Source of the DNA: Polynucleobacter acidiphobus
GTDB lineage: Bacteria > Pseudomonadota > Gammaproteobacteria > Burkholderiales > Burkholderiaceae
Direction: 5' to 3'
Length of the DNA stretch: 64,000 nt
Assembly: GCF_003065385.1 (NCBI RefSeq)
Contig: NZ_CP023277.1
Coordinates: 62,001-126,000 of the forward strand
The translations under genes were made by a program, and so were the position numbers. The notes beneath the pieces were generated by a model, which was not told the origin of the DNA, made no database searches, and saw only the letters and a list, made by a program, of their open reading frames with translations. Positions 21,560-31,964 of this stretch are shown piece by piece. The stretch's first letter is position 1, and every line of letters begins with the position of its first letter.

Positions 21560-23023
21560 ATGGGTAAAGTTACTGGGTTTATGGAATTTGAGCGGGTCGA
21601 AGAGACCTATGAAGCACCGGTCAAACGAATTCATCATTACAAAGAATTTGTGGCAGCGCTATCGGATGCCGATGCGAAGGTGCAAGGTGCGCGTTGTATG
21701 GATTGTGGCATTCCGTTTTGCAACAACGGCTGCCCCGTGAATAACATCATTCCTGACTTTAATGATTTGGTTTATCACAACGATTGGAAAAATGCGATTG
21801 AGGTTTTGCATTCTACGAATAACTTTCCGGAGTTCACCGGCCGTATTTGCCCAGCACCATGTGAGGCAGCGTGTACTCTTGGGATCAACAAGCTACCAGT
21901 GGGTATCAAGTCGATTGAGCATGCCATTATTGATAAGGCCTGGGCTAACGATTGGGTAAAACCACAGCCACCTAAAACCAAGACTGGTAAGAAAGTTGCC
22001 GTGGTTGGCTCTGGTCCCGCAGGAATGGCAGCGGCTCAACAGTTAGCACGAGTTGGTCATGATGTGACCGTTTATGAAAAGAATGATCGGGTCGGTGGTT
22101 TGCTGCGTTATGGCATTCCCGACTTCAAGATGGAGAAGTGGTTGATTGACCGACGGGTCGAGCAAATGCAAGCCGAAGGCGTTACTTTTGCAACCGGCGT
22201 TTTTGTTGGTAAAGAAACACTTGGCAAGGAAGTGAAGAACTATGCTCAAAAAACGGTAAGCCCGGATGAATTACTCAAGAGCTTTGATGCGGTCATTATC
22301 AGTGGTGGTGCTGAGCAACCCCGCGATTTGCCAGTCCCCGGTCGTGAGTTAAGTGGAATTCATTTTGCTCTGGAGTTTTTAATTCCACAAAACAAAGAAG
22401 TGGCTGGCGATCTCAAAAATGAGATTCGGGCAACCGATAAGCATGTGGTTGTGATTGGTGGTGGTGATACGGGTTCTGATTGTGTTGGTACATCCAATCG
22501 GCATGGCGCAAAGCATGTCACACAGTTTGAGTTATTGCCTCAGCCACCCGAAGAAGAAAATAAACCTTTAGTTTGGCCCTACTGGCCCACTAAACTTCGC
22601 ACCTCGTCTTCGCATGAAGAAGGTTGCGAGCGCGACTGGTCGGTTGCCACCAAGCGGTTTGAAGGCAAAAACGGCAAAGTAGAAAAACTCATTGGTGTAC
22701 GTTTGGAGTGGAAAGACGGCAAGATGAGTGAGGTCCCCAATTCAGAGTTTGAAATCAAGGCCGATTTAGTTTTACTAGCAATGGGCTTCGTTTCTCCAGC
22801 ACAGCAAATCTTGAATGCTTTTGGGGTCGAGAAAGATCCGCGCGGCAATGCAAAGGCTTCAACGGATGGTCATCATGCCTATCACACCAATGTACCCAAG
22901 GTGTTTGCGGCAGGCGATATGCGGCGTGGCCAATCTTTGGTGGTTTGGGCGATTCGAGAGGGTCGTCAATGCGCACGCTCGGTCGATGAGTATTTGATGG
23001 GATCGTCGGTTTTACCCCGATAA
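21560..23023 (+). CDS. gltD: Glutamate synthase small subunit
   Basis: The 487-residue flavoprotein passes electrons from NADPH to GltB. N-terminal cysteine clusters for 4Fe-4S centres ([19 protein letters not shown] and [15 protein letters not shown]) are followed by an FAD Rossmann motif ([16 protein letters not shown]), an NADPH motif ([16 protein letters not shown]) and the C-terminal FAD contact ([19 protein letters not shown]). Good RBS (GGAGTAGGT). Cotranscribed with gltB; the mla cluster begins eight bases after the stop. Confidence 0.97.
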   Translation: MGKVTGFMEFERVEETYEAPVKRIHHYKEFVAALSDADAKVQGARCMDCGIPFCNNGCPVNNIIPDFNDLVYHNDWKNAIEVLHSTNNFPEFTGRICPAPCEAACTLGINKLPVGIKSIEHAIIDKAWANDWVKPQPPKTKTGKKVAVVGSGPAGMAAAQQLARVGHDVTVYEKNDRVGGLLRYGIPDFKMEKWLIDRRVEQMQAEGVTFATGVFVGKETLGKEVKNYAQKTVSPDELLKSFDAVIISGGAEQPRDLPVPGRELSGIHFALEFLIPQNKEVAGDLKNEIRATDKHVVVIGGGDTGSDCVGTSNRHGAKHVTQFELLPQPPEEENKPLVWPYWPTKLRTSSSHEEGCERDWSVATKRFEGKNGKVEKLIGVRLEWKDGKMSEVPNSEFEIKADLVLLAMGFVSPAQQILNAFGVEKDPRGNAKASTDGHHAYHTNVPKVFAAGDMRRGQSLVVWAIREGRQCARSVDEYLMGSSVLPR

Positions 23024-23030
23024 TCAAGTA

Positions 23031-23864
23031 ATGCCGTCTACTCTCACCTCAGGCGCGATCGATTCGCCCGTTGTTTCCATTCGGGGGGTGGATTTTTCGT
23101 ATGCCCCGGGTGAGCGCCAAATTCTCGGTGGGCTTCATATGGAATTTCGCCGCGGCCAAGTGGTTGCGGTGATGGGTGGTTCGGGTTGCGGTAAGACCAC
23201 GGTCTTGCGATTGATTGGTGGACAGGTGACCGCTCAAACGGGCTCAGTGGAGTTTGAGGGCCGTGAGATTTCCGCGATGACTAGCGATCAACTCATGCAA
23301 GCAAGACGACGTATGGGCATGCTATTTCAGTTCGGTGCCTTATTTACTGATTTGAGCGTGTTTGAGAACGTCGCTTTTCCATTGCGTGAGCACACGAACC
23401 TAAGTGAAGAGCTGATTCGTGATTTGGTGCTGATGAAATTAAATGCGGTTGGTTTACGCGGCGCTCGTGATTTAATGCCCTCACAGATTTCAGGGGGGAT
23501 GGCAAGGCGAGTTGCCTTGGCACGCGCGATTGTTTTAGACCCACCGCTTATTATGTATGACGAGCCATTTGCAGGACTTGATCCAATTGGTTTGGGGATT
23601 ACAGCGCGATTAATCCGCAATCTCAATGACGCTTTGGGCGCAACCAGCATTTTGGTGACACACGACGTCGAAGAGACCTTCGAGATCGCAGACTACGTGT
23701 ACTTTATTGCTAATGGCAAGATTGGAGCGCAAGGCACGCCCGATGAACTCAATCGCTCAGCAGATCCATTTGTGCGCCAATTTTTAGATGCCTCGCCTGA
23801 GGGCCCGGTACCTTTTAATTACCCAGGCCCGGATTTAGCAAGTGACTTCGGATTACACCGTTAA
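23031..23864 (+). CDS. mlaF: Phospholipid ABC transporter ATP-binding protein MlaF
   Basis: The 277-residue ATPase powers the MlaFEDB complex that moves phospholipid between inner membrane and periplasmic MlaC. Walker A GGSGCGKTT, Q-loop LFQFGALFTDLSVFENVAFP, signature ISGGMARRVALARA, Walker B IMYDEPFAGLDP and the H-loop (VTHDVEE) are intact. First of the six-gene set mlaF-E-D-A-C-B, with a one-base overlap to mlaE. Confidence 0.96.
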   Translation: MPSTLTSGAIDSPVVSIRGVDFSYAPGERQILGGLHMEFRRGQVVAVMGGSGCGKTTVLRLIGGQVTAQTGSVEFEGREISAMTSDQLMQARRRMGMLFQFGALFTDLSVFENVAFPLREHTNLSEELIRDLVLMKLNAVGLRGARDLMPSQISGGMARRVALARAIVLDPPLIMYDEPFAGLDPIGLGITARLIRNLNDALGATSILVTHDVEETFEIADYVYFIANGKIGAQGTPDELNRSADPFVRQFLDASPEGPVPFNYPGPDLASDFGLHR

Positions 23865-24676
23865 TGAATCTCGAACCAAGCTCCAAATCAAATCTAATCA
23901 CGAACGCATTGGGTGATCTCGGATTTTTTATTCGTAAAAATATTACGGGCCTTGGCTACGCTGCCCGCATGTTTTTCTTGGTGTTGATGCGTTCTAGCGG
24001 GTTGCTCAAACGACCGCGCCTGGTATCGGATCAAATTTTGTTCGTCGGTAACTATTCCTTTGTGATCATTACCGTATCGGGCTTATTTGTTGGTTTTGTA
24101 TTGGGTTTACAAGGCTATTACACCTTAACGCGTTATGGTTCGGAACAGGCTCTTGGTTTATTGGTCGCATTGTCCTTAACGCGTGAACTAGGCCCAGTCA
24201 TTACCGCTTTGTTGTTTGCGGGCCGTGCCGGCACCTCGCTAACAGCCGAGATTGGTCTCATGAAAGCGGGAGAGCAGTTATCTGCCATGGAGATGATGGC
24301 GGTTGACCCTTTGCGCCGAGTAATCGCACCGCGTTTATGGGCCGGGATTATTGCGATGCCAATCTTGGCCACCATCTTTACTGCTGTCGGTGTTTTGGGT
24401 GGGTATCTAGTGGGTGTCCCGCTAATTGGGGTCGATAGCGGTGCATTCTGGTCTCAAATGCAGGGTGGGGTTGACCTATTTGATGATATTGCCAATGGCT
24501 TTATTAAAAGCATTGTCTTCGGTGTAGCCGTGACATTTATTGCCCTCTATCAGGGCTATGAGTCAAAGCCGACCCCTGAGGGCGTCTCGCAAGCGACTAC
24601 GAGGACCGTAGTGCTCTCATCCTTAGCAGTGTTAGCTTTAGATTTTTTATTAACTGCCATGATGTTCTCCAACTAA
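23864..24676 (+). CDS. mlaE: Phospholipid ABC transporter permease MlaE
   Basis: The 270-residue membrane protein has the MlaE/YrbE core: LVSDQILFVGNYSFVIITVS, ELGPVITALLFAGRAGTSLT, AEIGLMKAGEQLSAMEMMAV, and five to six hydrophobic spans. It is the membrane subunit of the complex. Overlaps the mlaF stop by one base. Confidence 0.95.
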   Translation: MNLEPSSKSNLITNALGDLGFFIRKNITGLGYAARMFFLVLMRSSGLLKRPRLVSDQILFVGNYSFVIITVSGLFVGFVLGLQGYYTLTRYGSEQALGLLVALSLTRELGPVITALLFAGRAGTSLTAEIGLMKAGEQLSAMEMMAVDPLRRVIAPRLWAGIIAMPILATIFTAVGVLGGYLVGVPLIGVDSGAFWSQMQGGVDLFDDIANGFIKSIVFGVAVTFIALYQGYESKPTPEGVSQATTRTVVLSSLAVLALDFLLTAMMFSN

Positions 24677-24711
24677 AGCGTAGGCCAAGACCGGAATAAA
24701 CTAGGATTCTT

Positions 24712-25206
24712 ATGAAAAAAAGTGCGATTGATATTTGGGTTGGATTATTCGTAACGATCGGCATGTTAGCCATGCTTTTTCTGGCGCTTAAGGTCGGCAA
24801 TATGAGTGCTGTGTCATTTGCCCCAACGTACACGGTCTCGGCCCGCTTTGACAATATTGGCGGCTTAAAGCCGCGCGCACCGGTAAAAAGTGCGGGCGTT
24901 GTGGTCGGCCGTATTTCAACGATTCAGTTTGATGACACGACCTATCAGGCCACAGTGACGATGACGATTGAAAAGGCCTATCAGTTTCCCAAAGATTCCT
25001 CGGCAAAGATCTTAACGTCAGGATTGTTAGGCGAGCAATACATTGGTCTTGAAGCGGGTGGTGATGAGCAAATGCTCGCCGATGGTGGCAAGATTACTCA
25101 AACCCAATCAGCCATTGTTCTAGAAAATCTCATTAGCCAATTTCTATACAACAAGGCAGCGGATACTGGCCAGGACAAAGGCGATACCAAGTCGGGCACC
25201 AAATAA
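24712..25206 (+). CDS. mlaD: Outer-membrane lipid asymmetry protein MlaD (MCE domain)
   Basis: The 164-residue protein has one N-terminal span (WVGLFVTIGMLAMLFLALKV) and one MCE domain (VSARFDNIGGLKPRAPVKSA, GVVVGRI, ILTSGLLGEQYIGLEAGG). MlaD forms the hexameric periplasmic ring that holds lipid in the MlaFEDB complex. Length is normal; a Lys/Asp-rich tail ends in KSGTK. Confidence 0.95.
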   Translation: MKKSAIDIWVGLFVTIGMLAMLFLALKVGNMSAVSFAPTYTVSARFDNIGGLKPRAPVKSAGVVVGRISTIQFDDTTYQATVTMTIEKAYQFPKDSSAKILTSGLLGEQYIGLEAGGDEQMLADGGKITQTQSAIVLENLISQFLYNKAADTGQDKGDTKSGTK

Positions 25207-25233
25207 TCTCATTATTTAAGAACTAAAATTATT

Positions 25234-25971
25234 GTGATTTTTCTAAAGCGCCTGTGCGTTACTCTTCTGAGCCTTTGCATCATCGGATGTGCGAGTATCC
25301 CGGCAGGCAGCGAGCCATCGCCGCAGGATCCTTGGGAGTCCTTTAATCGCTCAGTTTTCTCTTTCAATGAAGGATTGGATGAGTATTTGTTAAAGCCAAT
25401 CACCAAAGGCTATCGATTTATTCTGCCAAAGCCAGCGCAGCAAGGCATTGATAACTTTTTTGGTAACTACCGCGACATCTACACTTCCGTAAATAATTTA
25501 TTGCAAGGCAATGTCAGCATGGCCTTTAGTGATTTAATGCGGGTGGTCGTCAATACTATTTTTGGATTGGGTGGGTTTATTGATATGGCCACACCGGGTG
25601 GCTTAGAAAAACACAAAGCGGATTTTGGGCAGACCTTTGGTGTTTGGGGTGTTCCGCCAGGACCCTATGTGGTCTTGCCGTTTTTTGGGCCAAGCAATGT
25701 ACGCGATACCTTTGGTACTGCAGTCGATTTAGAAACCGATTATCTTTTCCGTCTCTTGCCGGACGTAGCCTTGCGTAATAGTTTGACGGGATTGCGGATT
25801 GTTAATGCCCGTAATAACTACTATGAGGCAGGCGATCTTTTGGAGGGTGCAGCGATTGATAAGTACACCTTTACACGTGATGCCTATATTCAGAGGCGTC
25901 AGTATCAAATTGATCAGGCCAAAGAGGGTAAGGAGCCTCCTGCCCCAGTCTATGAGAACCCCTACGAGTAA
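25234..25971 (+). CDS. mlaA: Outer-membrane lipoprotein MlaA (VacJ)
   Basis: Starting at GTG 25234, the 245-residue product has a lipoprotein signal with lipobox IIGC (Cys19) and the VacJ domain (DPWESFNRSVFSFNEGLDEY, NLLQGNVSMAFSDLMRVVVN, FGQTFGVWGVPPGPYVVLPF). MlaA extracts misplaced phospholipid from the outer leaflet and hands it to MlaC. The tail is charged and Pro-rich. No ATG fits as well as the GTG. Confidence 0.93.
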   Translation: MIFLKRLCVTLLSLCIIGCASIPAGSEPSPQDPWESFNRSVFSFNEGLDEYLLKPITKGYRFILPKPAQQGIDNFFGNYRDIYTSVNNLLQGNVSMAFSDLMRVVVNTIFGLGGFIDMATPGGLEKHKADFGQTFGVWGVPPGPYVVLPFFGPSNVRDTFGTAVDLETDYLFRLLPDVALRNSLTGLRIVNARNNYYEAGDLLEGAAIDKYTFTRDAYIQRRQYQIDQAKEGKEPPAPVYENPYE

Positions 25972-26021
25972 ATGGTTCAAAGAGACTAAAATTAATTCTT
26001 TATTTTCTTGATCGGTTTATC

Positions 26022-26648
26022 GTGAAAACAGCCTTACTATCATTTTTTGCCTTTTTGCTTTCCGGCGCGCTTGGGATTGCCAGCGCCCAAAATGCACCAG
26101 ACCCTAATACACCCGATGGTCTTATCAAAATGATTGTGGCTGATGTGATGGCCTCTGTGAAAGCCGACCCTGAGATTCAGAAAGGCAATATTCCCCGCGT
26201 GGTGGATTTAGTCGAAAAGAAAATTGTTCCCTACACGGATATGCGCAGAACCACGCAATTGGCCATGGGAAGAAATTGGAGTAAGGCAACCCCAGAGCAG
26301 CAAAATCAATTGATTGCCGAGTTCAAATCCTTATTGATTCGGACTTATTCAGGAGCCTTAAGCCAGCTGCGTGATCAAACGGTTCAATACAAACCCTTTC
26401 GTGCCAATCCGAGTGATACCGATGTGATTGTGCGCACCGTGGTGATTGGTAAATCAGATCCCATTCCCCTAGACTATCGCCTCGAGAAAACCAATGATGG
26501 CTGGAAAGTCTATGACATCAACATCATGGGCGCTTGGTTAATTGAGGCTTACCGCAATCAATTTACCAATCAAATTAGCCAAAACGGTGTCGAAGGCTTG
26601 ATCAAGTTTTTGCAAGAGCGCAATGCGATGTTGGCAGGTAAGAAGTAA
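26022..26648 (+). CDS. mlaC: Periplasmic phospholipid-binding protein MlaC
   Basis: The 208-residue product from a GTG start has a signal peptide (ALLSFFAFLLSGALGIASAQ, cleavage near residue 22) and the Ttg2D/MlaC domain (YTDMRRTTQLAMGRNWSKAT, LLIRTYSGALSQLRDQTVQY, WKVYDINIMGAWLIEAYRNQ). It ferries lipid between MlaA and MlaFEDB. mlaB starts two bases after its stop. Confidence 0.95.
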   Translation: MKTALLSFFAFLLSGALGIASAQNAPDPNTPDGLIKMIVADVMASVKADPEIQKGNIPRVVDLVEKKIVPYTDMRRTTQLAMGRNWSKATPEQQNQLIAEFKSLLIRTYSGALSQLRDQTVQYKPFRANPSDTDVIVRTVVIGKSDPIPLDYRLEKTNDGWKVYDINIMGAWLIEAYRNQFTNQISQNGVEGLIKFLQERNAMLAGKK

Positions 26649-26650
26649 AT

Positions 26651-26911
26651 ATGAGTTTTGCTTTACCTAACCAAGTTAACCAGACGAATGCCGAGAAGAT
26701 TACAAAGCGGGGTAGTGAGGCATTAACTAAGGATTATCAAGTTGATTGTTCTGCCCTATCTGACTTTGATTCAAGTGTGCTGGCGGTTTTGCTCGCATGG
26801 CGCCGCCAGTTGCAAGAGCGTAATCAATCCTTGGTGGTATTAAATCCTCCTGCGAAGTTAAAAGTGCTCGCTGGTGTATACGGAGTGACTGATCTTTTGG
26901 GCCTTCAATAA
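26651..26911 (+). CDS. mlaB: STAS-domain protein MlaB
   Basis: An 86-residue STAS protein with the typical strand-helix segment CSALSDFDSSVLAVLLAWRR followed by LVVLNPPAKLKVLAGVYGV. MlaB binds MlaF and is required for complex stability and activity. It closes the mla set. Confidence 0.9.
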   Translation: MSFALPNQVNQTNAEKITKRGSEALTKDYQVDCSALSDFDSSVLAVLLAWRRQLQERNQSLVVLNPPAKLKVLAGVYGVTDLLGLQ

Positions 26912-26914
26912 TTT

Positions 26915-27661
26915 ATGCAGTCCGCAGTTTTAGTCGAGCATTTAAGTAAATCCTACGGTTCATTGCAAGCTCTCAAGGATGTTTCCTTAGATATCAAAGA
27001 GGGCGAGTTTTTTGGATTGCTCGGCCCTAATGGTGCTGGTAAGACCACTCTCATTTCTATTTTGGCTGGCTTGTGCCGACCTGATTCTGGTCGCGCATTC
27101 ATTATGGGCACGAATGTGCAAACCAACTTCATTGAAGCGCGCCGTTTACTTGGCGTGGTTCCTCAAGAGCTGGTGTTTGATCCTTTTTTTACGGTGCGCG
27201 AGACCTTGCGGTTTCAGTCGGGCTACTTTGGGATTCGGAACAATGACGATTGGATCGATGAAATCATGACGCACCTCGATTTAACCAGTAAAGCCAACAG
27301 TAATATGCGCTCGCTTTCTGGGGGCATGAAGCGCCGTGTTTTGGTAGCGCAAGCCCTAGTTCACCGCCCTCCAGTGATTGTGTTAGATGAGCCAACCGCC
27401 GGGGTGGATGTCGAGCTACGTCAGTCCCTCTGGAAATTTATTAGTCGGCTTAATCAAGATGGCCATACCATTTTGCTGACCACGCACTATTTAGAAGAGG
27501 CTGAATCTTTGTGTGGTCGTATCGCGATGCTCAAGTCTGGTCAAGTCGTGGCACTGGATACTACTCAAAATCTTCTCGCACGCTATGGATCTCACAAAGC
27601 GCAAGCGGGTCAAGAGGTTGATCTTGAGGATGTATTTATTCAGATCATGGCGGGAGAGTAG
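26915..27661 (+). CDS. ABC-2 type exporter, ATP-binding subunit (YadG-like)
   Basis: The 248-residue ATPase has Walker A GPNGAGKTTLIS, signature SLSGGMKRRVLVAQAL, Walker B VIVLDEPTAGVDVELR and LLTTHYLEEAESLC. It resembles YadG/NodI-type exporters. The partner permease gene follows with a one-base to few-base junction. The substrate cannot be told from sequence; location behind mlaB and before bolA-murA is common in betaproteobacteria and hints at an envelope role. Confidence 0.9.
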   Translation: MQSAVLVEHLSKSYGSLQALKDVSLDIKEGEFFGLLGPNGAGKTTLISILAGLCRPDSGRAFIMGTNVQTNFIEARRLLGVVPQELVFDPFFTVRETLRFQSGYFGIRNNDDWIDEIMTHLDLTSKANSNMRSLSGGMKRRVLVAQALVHRPPVIVLDEPTAGVDVELRQSLWKFISRLNQDGHTILLTTHYLEEAESLCGRIAMLKSGQVVALDTTQNLLARYGSHKAQAGQEVDLEDVFIQIMAGE

Positions 27662-27666
27662 TGATA

Positions 27667-28443
27667 ATGCCAATTCCATTTGAATACGGTAGTGGTTTTC
27701 CAACCCTGCTACGTAAAGAGATTAAGCGTTTTTATAAGGTTGCCTTTCAAACGGTTGCGGCACCTGTCTTGACTGCTGTGCTGTACCTCATGATTTTTGG
27801 GCATGTTTTAGAAGGTCGCTTGGTGGTGTATGACAAGTTGACCTACACGGCATTTTTAATTCCGGGTTTGGTCATGATGAGCGTGTTACAAAACGCATTT
27901 GCCAATACCTCTTCCTCATTAATTCAATCCAAAATTACCGGTAATTTAGTGTTTGTTTTGTTGGCGCCACTCACGCACCTTGAGTTTTATTCAGCCTATG
28001 TGCTGGCTGCGGTATTTCGGGGAGTCGTGGTGGGTCTGGGCGTTTTAATCATTACCCTCTTATTTGATGTGCCTACCATGCAAAGCCCCGTTTGGATTAT
28101 CTTGTTTGCATTCATGGGGGCCGCGATCTTGGGCGGCTTGGGATTGATTGCGGGTATTTGGGCCGATAAGTTTGATCAATTAGCTGCCTTTCAGAACTTT
28201 TTGATCATGCCTGCCACCATGCTCTCCGGAGTGTTTTATTCCATTCACTCTTTGCCAGAAACTTGGCAGTTTATTTCGCATCTCAATCCATTCTTTTACA
28301 TGATTGATGGCTTTCGCTATGGATTTTTTGGGGTCTCCGATGTTTCGCCCTGGCTAAGCCTAGTAATTGTGACCACGTTTTTCTTAGTTGTTTCGGGCTT
28401 GGCCCTGCGTTTACTACAATCGGGTTATAAATTACGCCACTAA
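27667..28443 (+). CDS. ABC-2 type exporter, permease subunit (YadH-like)
   Basis: About 258 residues with six hydrophobic spans and the ABC-2 membrane fold (LIPGLVMMSVLQNAFANTSS, IMPATMLSGVFYSIHSLPET, HLNPFFYMIDGFRYGFFG). ATG 27667 is preferred because GGGAGAG ends eight bases before it; a GTG at 27661, overlapping the ATPase stop, is also possible. Confidence 0.9.
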   Translation: MPIPFEYGSGFPTLLRKEIKRFYKVAFQTVAAPVLTAVLYLMIFGHVLEGRLVVYDKLTYTAFLIPGLVMMSVLQNAFANTSSSLIQSKITGNLVFVLLAPLTHLEFYSAYVLAAVFRGVVVGLGVLIITLLFDVPTMQSPVWIILFAFMGAAILGGLGLIAGIWADKFDQLAAFQNFLIMPATMLSGVFYSIHSLPETWQFISHLNPFFYMIDGFRYGFFGVSDVSPWLSLVIVTTFFLVVSGLALRLLQSGYKLRH

Positions 28444-28455
28444 TGAAGGATTGCG

Positions 28456-28695
28456 ATGTTTCCAACCCCTGAGCAAGTAAAAAGCTATATCAGCGAGAAG
28501 CTCCCCTGTACGCATTTAGAGGTCGAGGGTGATGGGCAACATTTTTATGCCACCATCGTAAGCCCCGAGTTTGCTGGGAAGCGTTTGGTGCAACGCCATC
28601 AGTTGGTCTACGCAGCCTTGGGTGATCGAATGAAGGCGGAGATCCATGCGCTCTCGATTAAAGCCTTTACACCCGACGAGTTTGCGGCTCAATAA
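28456..28695 (+). CDS. BolA/IbaG-family protein
   Basis: The 79-residue protein has the BolA fold (LEVEGDGQHFYATIVSPEFA, GKRLVQRHQLVYAALGDRM, IHALSIKAFTPDEFA). BolA-family proteins pair with monothiol glutaredoxins to handle Fe-S clusters; a Grx4-type gene (grxD, near 59.5 kb) is in the same window. It directly precedes murA, the position of ibaG (yrbA) in many proteobacteria. Confidence 0.92.
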   Translation: MFPTPEQVKSYISEKLPCTHLEVEGDGQHFYATIVSPEFAGKRLVQRHQLVYAALGDRMKAEIHALSIKAFTPDEFAAQ

Positions 28696-28713
28696 ATTAA
28701 TTCAGATCAGCGT

Positions 28714-29988
28714 ATGGATAAATTAGTGATGACAGGGGGAGCCCCCCTCAAGGGCGAGATCAATATTGCGGGTGCTAAGAATGCCGCTTTACCTATTTTG
28801 TGTGCAAGCTTATTAACAGCTGATCCAGTTGAGCTCTTTAATGTGCCTGATTTGCAAGATGTGCGCACGATGTTAAAGCTCTTGCAACAAATGGGCGTCA
28901 CTCTAGAGTTTCCGAATCCGAACGATCGCAGCCATTTGATTTTGCAAGCCGGAACGATTTCAAGTCCTGAGGCGCCCTATGAGTTAGTAAAAACCATGCG
29001 GGCATCGATTTTGGTATTGGGCCCGCTTTTGGCAAGGATGGGACGAGCCACGGTATCGCTACCTGGGGGCTGTGCGATTGGAGCGCGCCCTGTGGATCAG
29101 CACATCAAAGGTTTGAAGGCGATGGGGGCGAGTATTCAGATTCGTAAAGGTTTTATCGTTGCGAAGATTGCAGAACCAAATACTCGCTTACAGGGTAATG
29201 CGATCCTGACCGACATGATTACCGTGACCGGTACAGAAAATCTTTTAATGGCAGCCTGCCTTGCAGAGGGAACAACGATTTTAGAAAATGCAGCGCGCGA
29301 ACCCGAGGTCGGTGATTTGGCTGAGCTTTTAGTCAAAATGGGTGCGAAGATCAGTGGCATTGGTAGTGATCGCCTCGTGATCGAGGGAGTCCCCACCTTG
29401 CACGGGGCAAGCCATCATGTGATTGCGGATCGTATTGAGACCGGTACCTTCTTATGTGCGGTAGCAGCCACCGGTGGAGAGATTGTTCTCAAGAACTGCC
29501 GACCCGACACCTTAGATGCTGTTCTAGTCAAGCTCAAAGAGGCGGGTCTCAAAATGAAAAAAGGTGCGGATTGGATTTCTGCATCGATGAGTGGTCGTCC
29601 AAAACCGGTGAGCTTTCGTACCTCCGAGTACCCAGCCTTTCCAACCGATATGCAAGCGCAGTTTATGGCACTTAATGCAATTGCTGGGGGTAGCTCACGC
29701 ATCACGGAGACCATTTTTGAGAACCGTTTTATGCATGTGCAAGAGCTCAATCGCTTAGGGGCCGATATCTCGATTGAGGGTAATACGGCGATTGTGGAGG
29801 GCGTTGATAAGCTCTCGGGTGCAACGGTGATGGCGACCGATTTGCGCGCCTCCGCAAGTCTCGTGATTGCTGGTTTAGCGGCTCAAGGTGAGACCCAGGT
29901 AGATCGGATCTATCACCTTGATCGTGGTTACGATCGTATGGAGCAGAAATTGACCCAACTTGGCGCAAACATCCGCCGCATGAAATAA
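28714..29988 (+). CDS. murA: UDP-N-acetylglucosamine 1-carboxyvinyltransferase
   Basis: The 424-residue enzyme adds enolpyruvate to UDP-GlcNAc, the first committed step of peptidoglycan synthesis and the fosfomycin target. The loop with the catalytic cysteine is present ([17 protein letters not shown]), as are [26 protein letters not shown] and [16 protein letters not shown]. The cysteine makes a fosfomycin-sensitive enzyme likely. hisG begins nine bases downstream, so the his genes may share this transcript. Confidence 0.97.
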   Translation: MDKLVMTGGAPLKGEINIAGAKNAALPILCASLLTADPVELFNVPDLQDVRTMLKLLQQMGVTLEFPNPNDRSHLILQAGTISSPEAPYELVKTMRASILVLGPLLARMGRATVSLPGGCAIGARPVDQHIKGLKAMGASIQIRKGFIVAKIAEPNTRLQGNAILTDMITVTGTENLLMAACLAEGTTILENAAREPEVGDLAELLVKMGAKISGIGSDRLVIEGVPTLHGASHHVIADRIETGTFLCAVAATGGEIVLKNCRPDTLDAVLVKLKEAGLKMKKGADWISASMSGRPKPVSFRTSEYPAFPTDMQAQFMALNAIAGGSSRITETIFENRFMHVQELNRLGADISIEGNTAIVEGVDKLSGATVMATDLRASASLVIAGLAAQGETQVDRIYHLDRGYDRMEQKLTQLGANIRRMK

Positions 29989-29997
29989 TGGGTCATT

Positions 29998-30624
29998 ATG
30001 TTGACTTTAGCCTTGTCCAAAGGACGTATCTTTGAAGAAACCGCCCCTGTTTTAGCAAAGGCGGGTATTCGTCCGCTTGAAGACCCCGAGCAATCCCGTA
30101 AGTTAATTATTCCGACCTCCAATCCGGAGGTGCAAATCATCATTGTGCGTGCATCGGATGTACCCACCTATGTGCAATTTGGTGCCGCTGATTTTGGTGT
30201 AGCAGGTCAAGACGTTCTTTTAGAAAAAGGCAGCGATGGTTTATACATTCCAATTGATTTAGGAATCGCGCGCTGTCGAATGGCAGTGGCTGTCAAAAAT
30301 GGATTTGATTACGCAGCAGCGGTGCGCCAGGGCTCGCGTTTGCGAGTGGCCACTAAGTATGTCAACTGCGCGCGTGAGCACTTTGCCAACAAGGGTGTGC
30401 ACATTGATACGATTCATTTATATGGATCGATGGAATTAGCTCCCTTGGTGGGCTTGGCCGATGCGATTGTGGATTTGGTATCGACAGGCAACACCTTGCG
30501 CGCCAATAACTTAGTCGAGGTCGAGTCGATTACTGATATCAGTGCACGTTTAATTGTGAACCAAGCATCGTTTAAGCGTAAGCGCGCTCAATTACAAAAG
30601 ATCCTGAGTGTTTGGCAGCCATGA
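29998..30624 (+). CDS. hisG: ATP phosphoribosyltransferase, short form
   Basis: The 208-residue HisG is the short type ([54 protein letters not shown]) without the C-terminal regulatory domain. Short HisG needs HisZ for activity and histidine feedback; no hisZ is in this window. It starts the his cluster and its TGA overlaps the hisD ATG. Confidence 0.95.
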   Translation: MLTLALSKGRIFEETAPVLAKAGIRPLEDPEQSRKLIIPTSNPEVQIIIVRASDVPTYVQFGAADFGVAGQDVLLEKGSDGLYIPIDLGIARCRMAVAVKNGFDYAAAVRQGSRLRVATKYVNCAREHFANKGVHIDTIHLYGSMELAPLVGLADAIVDLVSTGNTLRANNLVEVESITDISARLIVNQASFKRKRAQLQKILSVWQP

Positions 30625-31940
30625 GTGTCAAGATTCGACGCCTTACGAGCCGAGACCCTGGCTTTGAAAAGACCTTGCTATCGAGTTTATCGATTCCATC
30701 GGCCGACGATCAAGCCATTGATCAGATTGTGCTTGGGATTTTAGAGCGCATTGAGCGCGAGGGCGATGCGGCACTGTTGCAATACACCCAGCAATTTGAT
30801 CGCTTAGCAGTCAATCAGGTTGGCGATCTTGAGATCACCTCTGCTGATCTTGCCACGGCTTATCAATCTCTAGTGCAAGAGCAAGCAAGCGCCTTGCGCG
30901 CTGCGGCCGAGCGAGTGCGGGCCTATCACGAGCGCCAGAAGATAGAAACTGGTTGCCATTCGTGGGAGTACACCGAGAGCAATGGCACACGCTTAGGTCA
31001 AAAGATCACGCCCTTGGATCGCGTTGGTATTTATGTGCCTGGTGGTAAGGCGGCATATCCATCCTCTGTTCTCATGAATGCCATTCCTGCGAAGGTTGCC
31101 GGGGTTGGCGAGATTGTGATGGTGGTGCCCACACCCGATGGTGCGCGTAATCCCTTGGTATTGGCAGCCGCTCATCTAGCAGGAGTGGATCGGGTCTTTA
31201 CGATTGGCGGGGCACAGGCGGTTGGCGCATTGGCGTATGGAACCCAAACGGTGCCGGCAGTCGACAAGATCGTAGGCCCTGGTAATGCGTATGTAGCAGC
31301 AGCCAAGCGCAGAGTATTTGGTCGAGTGGGGATCGATATGATTGCAGGTCCCTCAGAGATCTTGGTATTGTGCGATGGTTCTACCGATCCAGACTGGATT
31401 GCAATGGATTTGTTTTCGCAGGCCGAGCACGATGAGCTCGCCCAATCGATTTTGCTCTGTCCTGATAAAGAGTTCATTGATCGAGTGGATGCGAGTATTC
31501 AGAAGCTATTGCCGCAAATGCCTAGAGAGAAAGTAATCCGCGCATCTCTACAAAATCGGGCGCTGTTGATTGAGGTGGACGATATGGCGCAGGCTTGCCA
31601 AATTGCCAATTTGATCGCGGCTGAGCATCTCGAGATTTGTGCAAACAATCCCGATCAATGGGCCGCGCAGATTCGGCATGCGGGCGCTATTTTTATGGGC
31701 TCTTACACCAGTGAGTCATTAGGTGATTATTGCGCTGGGCCCAATCACGTTTTACCCACGGCACGGACGGCGCGGTTTTCTTCACCCTTAGGTGTTTATG
31801 ACTTTATTAAGCGCTCGAGCCTTATTGAGGTGAGTGAAGCGGGTGCGCAAAGTTTGGGCCCGATTGCTAGCACCTTGGCGCATGGCGAGGGCTTGCAGGC
31901 GCACGCGCGTGCAGCCGAGATGCGGCTCACGAAAAAATAA
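30621..31940 (+). CDS. hisD: Histidinol dehydrogenase
   Basis: About 439 residues from ATG 30621, which overlaps the hisG stop (ATGA). The zinc enzyme performs the last two oxidations to histidine. Typical blocks: [61 protein letters not shown]-type metal site ([12 protein letters not shown]) and [15 protein letters not shown] [18 protein letters not shown]. The next gene, hisC, is on the opposite strand, so this transcript runs convergently into it. Confidence 0.96.
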   Translation: MSVKIRRLTSRDPGFEKTLLSSLSIPSADDQAIDQIVLGILERIEREGDAALLQYTQQFDRLAVNQVGDLEITSADLATAYQSLVQEQASALRAAAERVRAYHERQKIETGCHSWEYTESNGTRLGQKITPLDRVGIYVPGGKAAYPSSVLMNAIPAKVAGVGEIVMVVPTPDGARNPLVLAAAHLAGVDRVFTIGGAQAVGALAYGTQTVPAVDKIVGPGNAYVAAAKRRVFGRVGIDMIAGPSEILVLCDGSTDPDWIAMDLFSQAEHDELAQSILLCPDKEFIDRVDASIQKLLPQMPREKVIRASLQNRALLIEVDDMAQACQIANLIAAEHLEICANNPDQWAAQIRHAGAIFMGSYTSESLGDYCAGPNHVLPTARTARFSSPLGVYDFIKRSSLIEVSEAGAQSLGPIASTLAHGEGLQAHARAAEMRLTKK

Positions 31941-31964
31941 TTAACTCAGCCCCACTACAAAAAA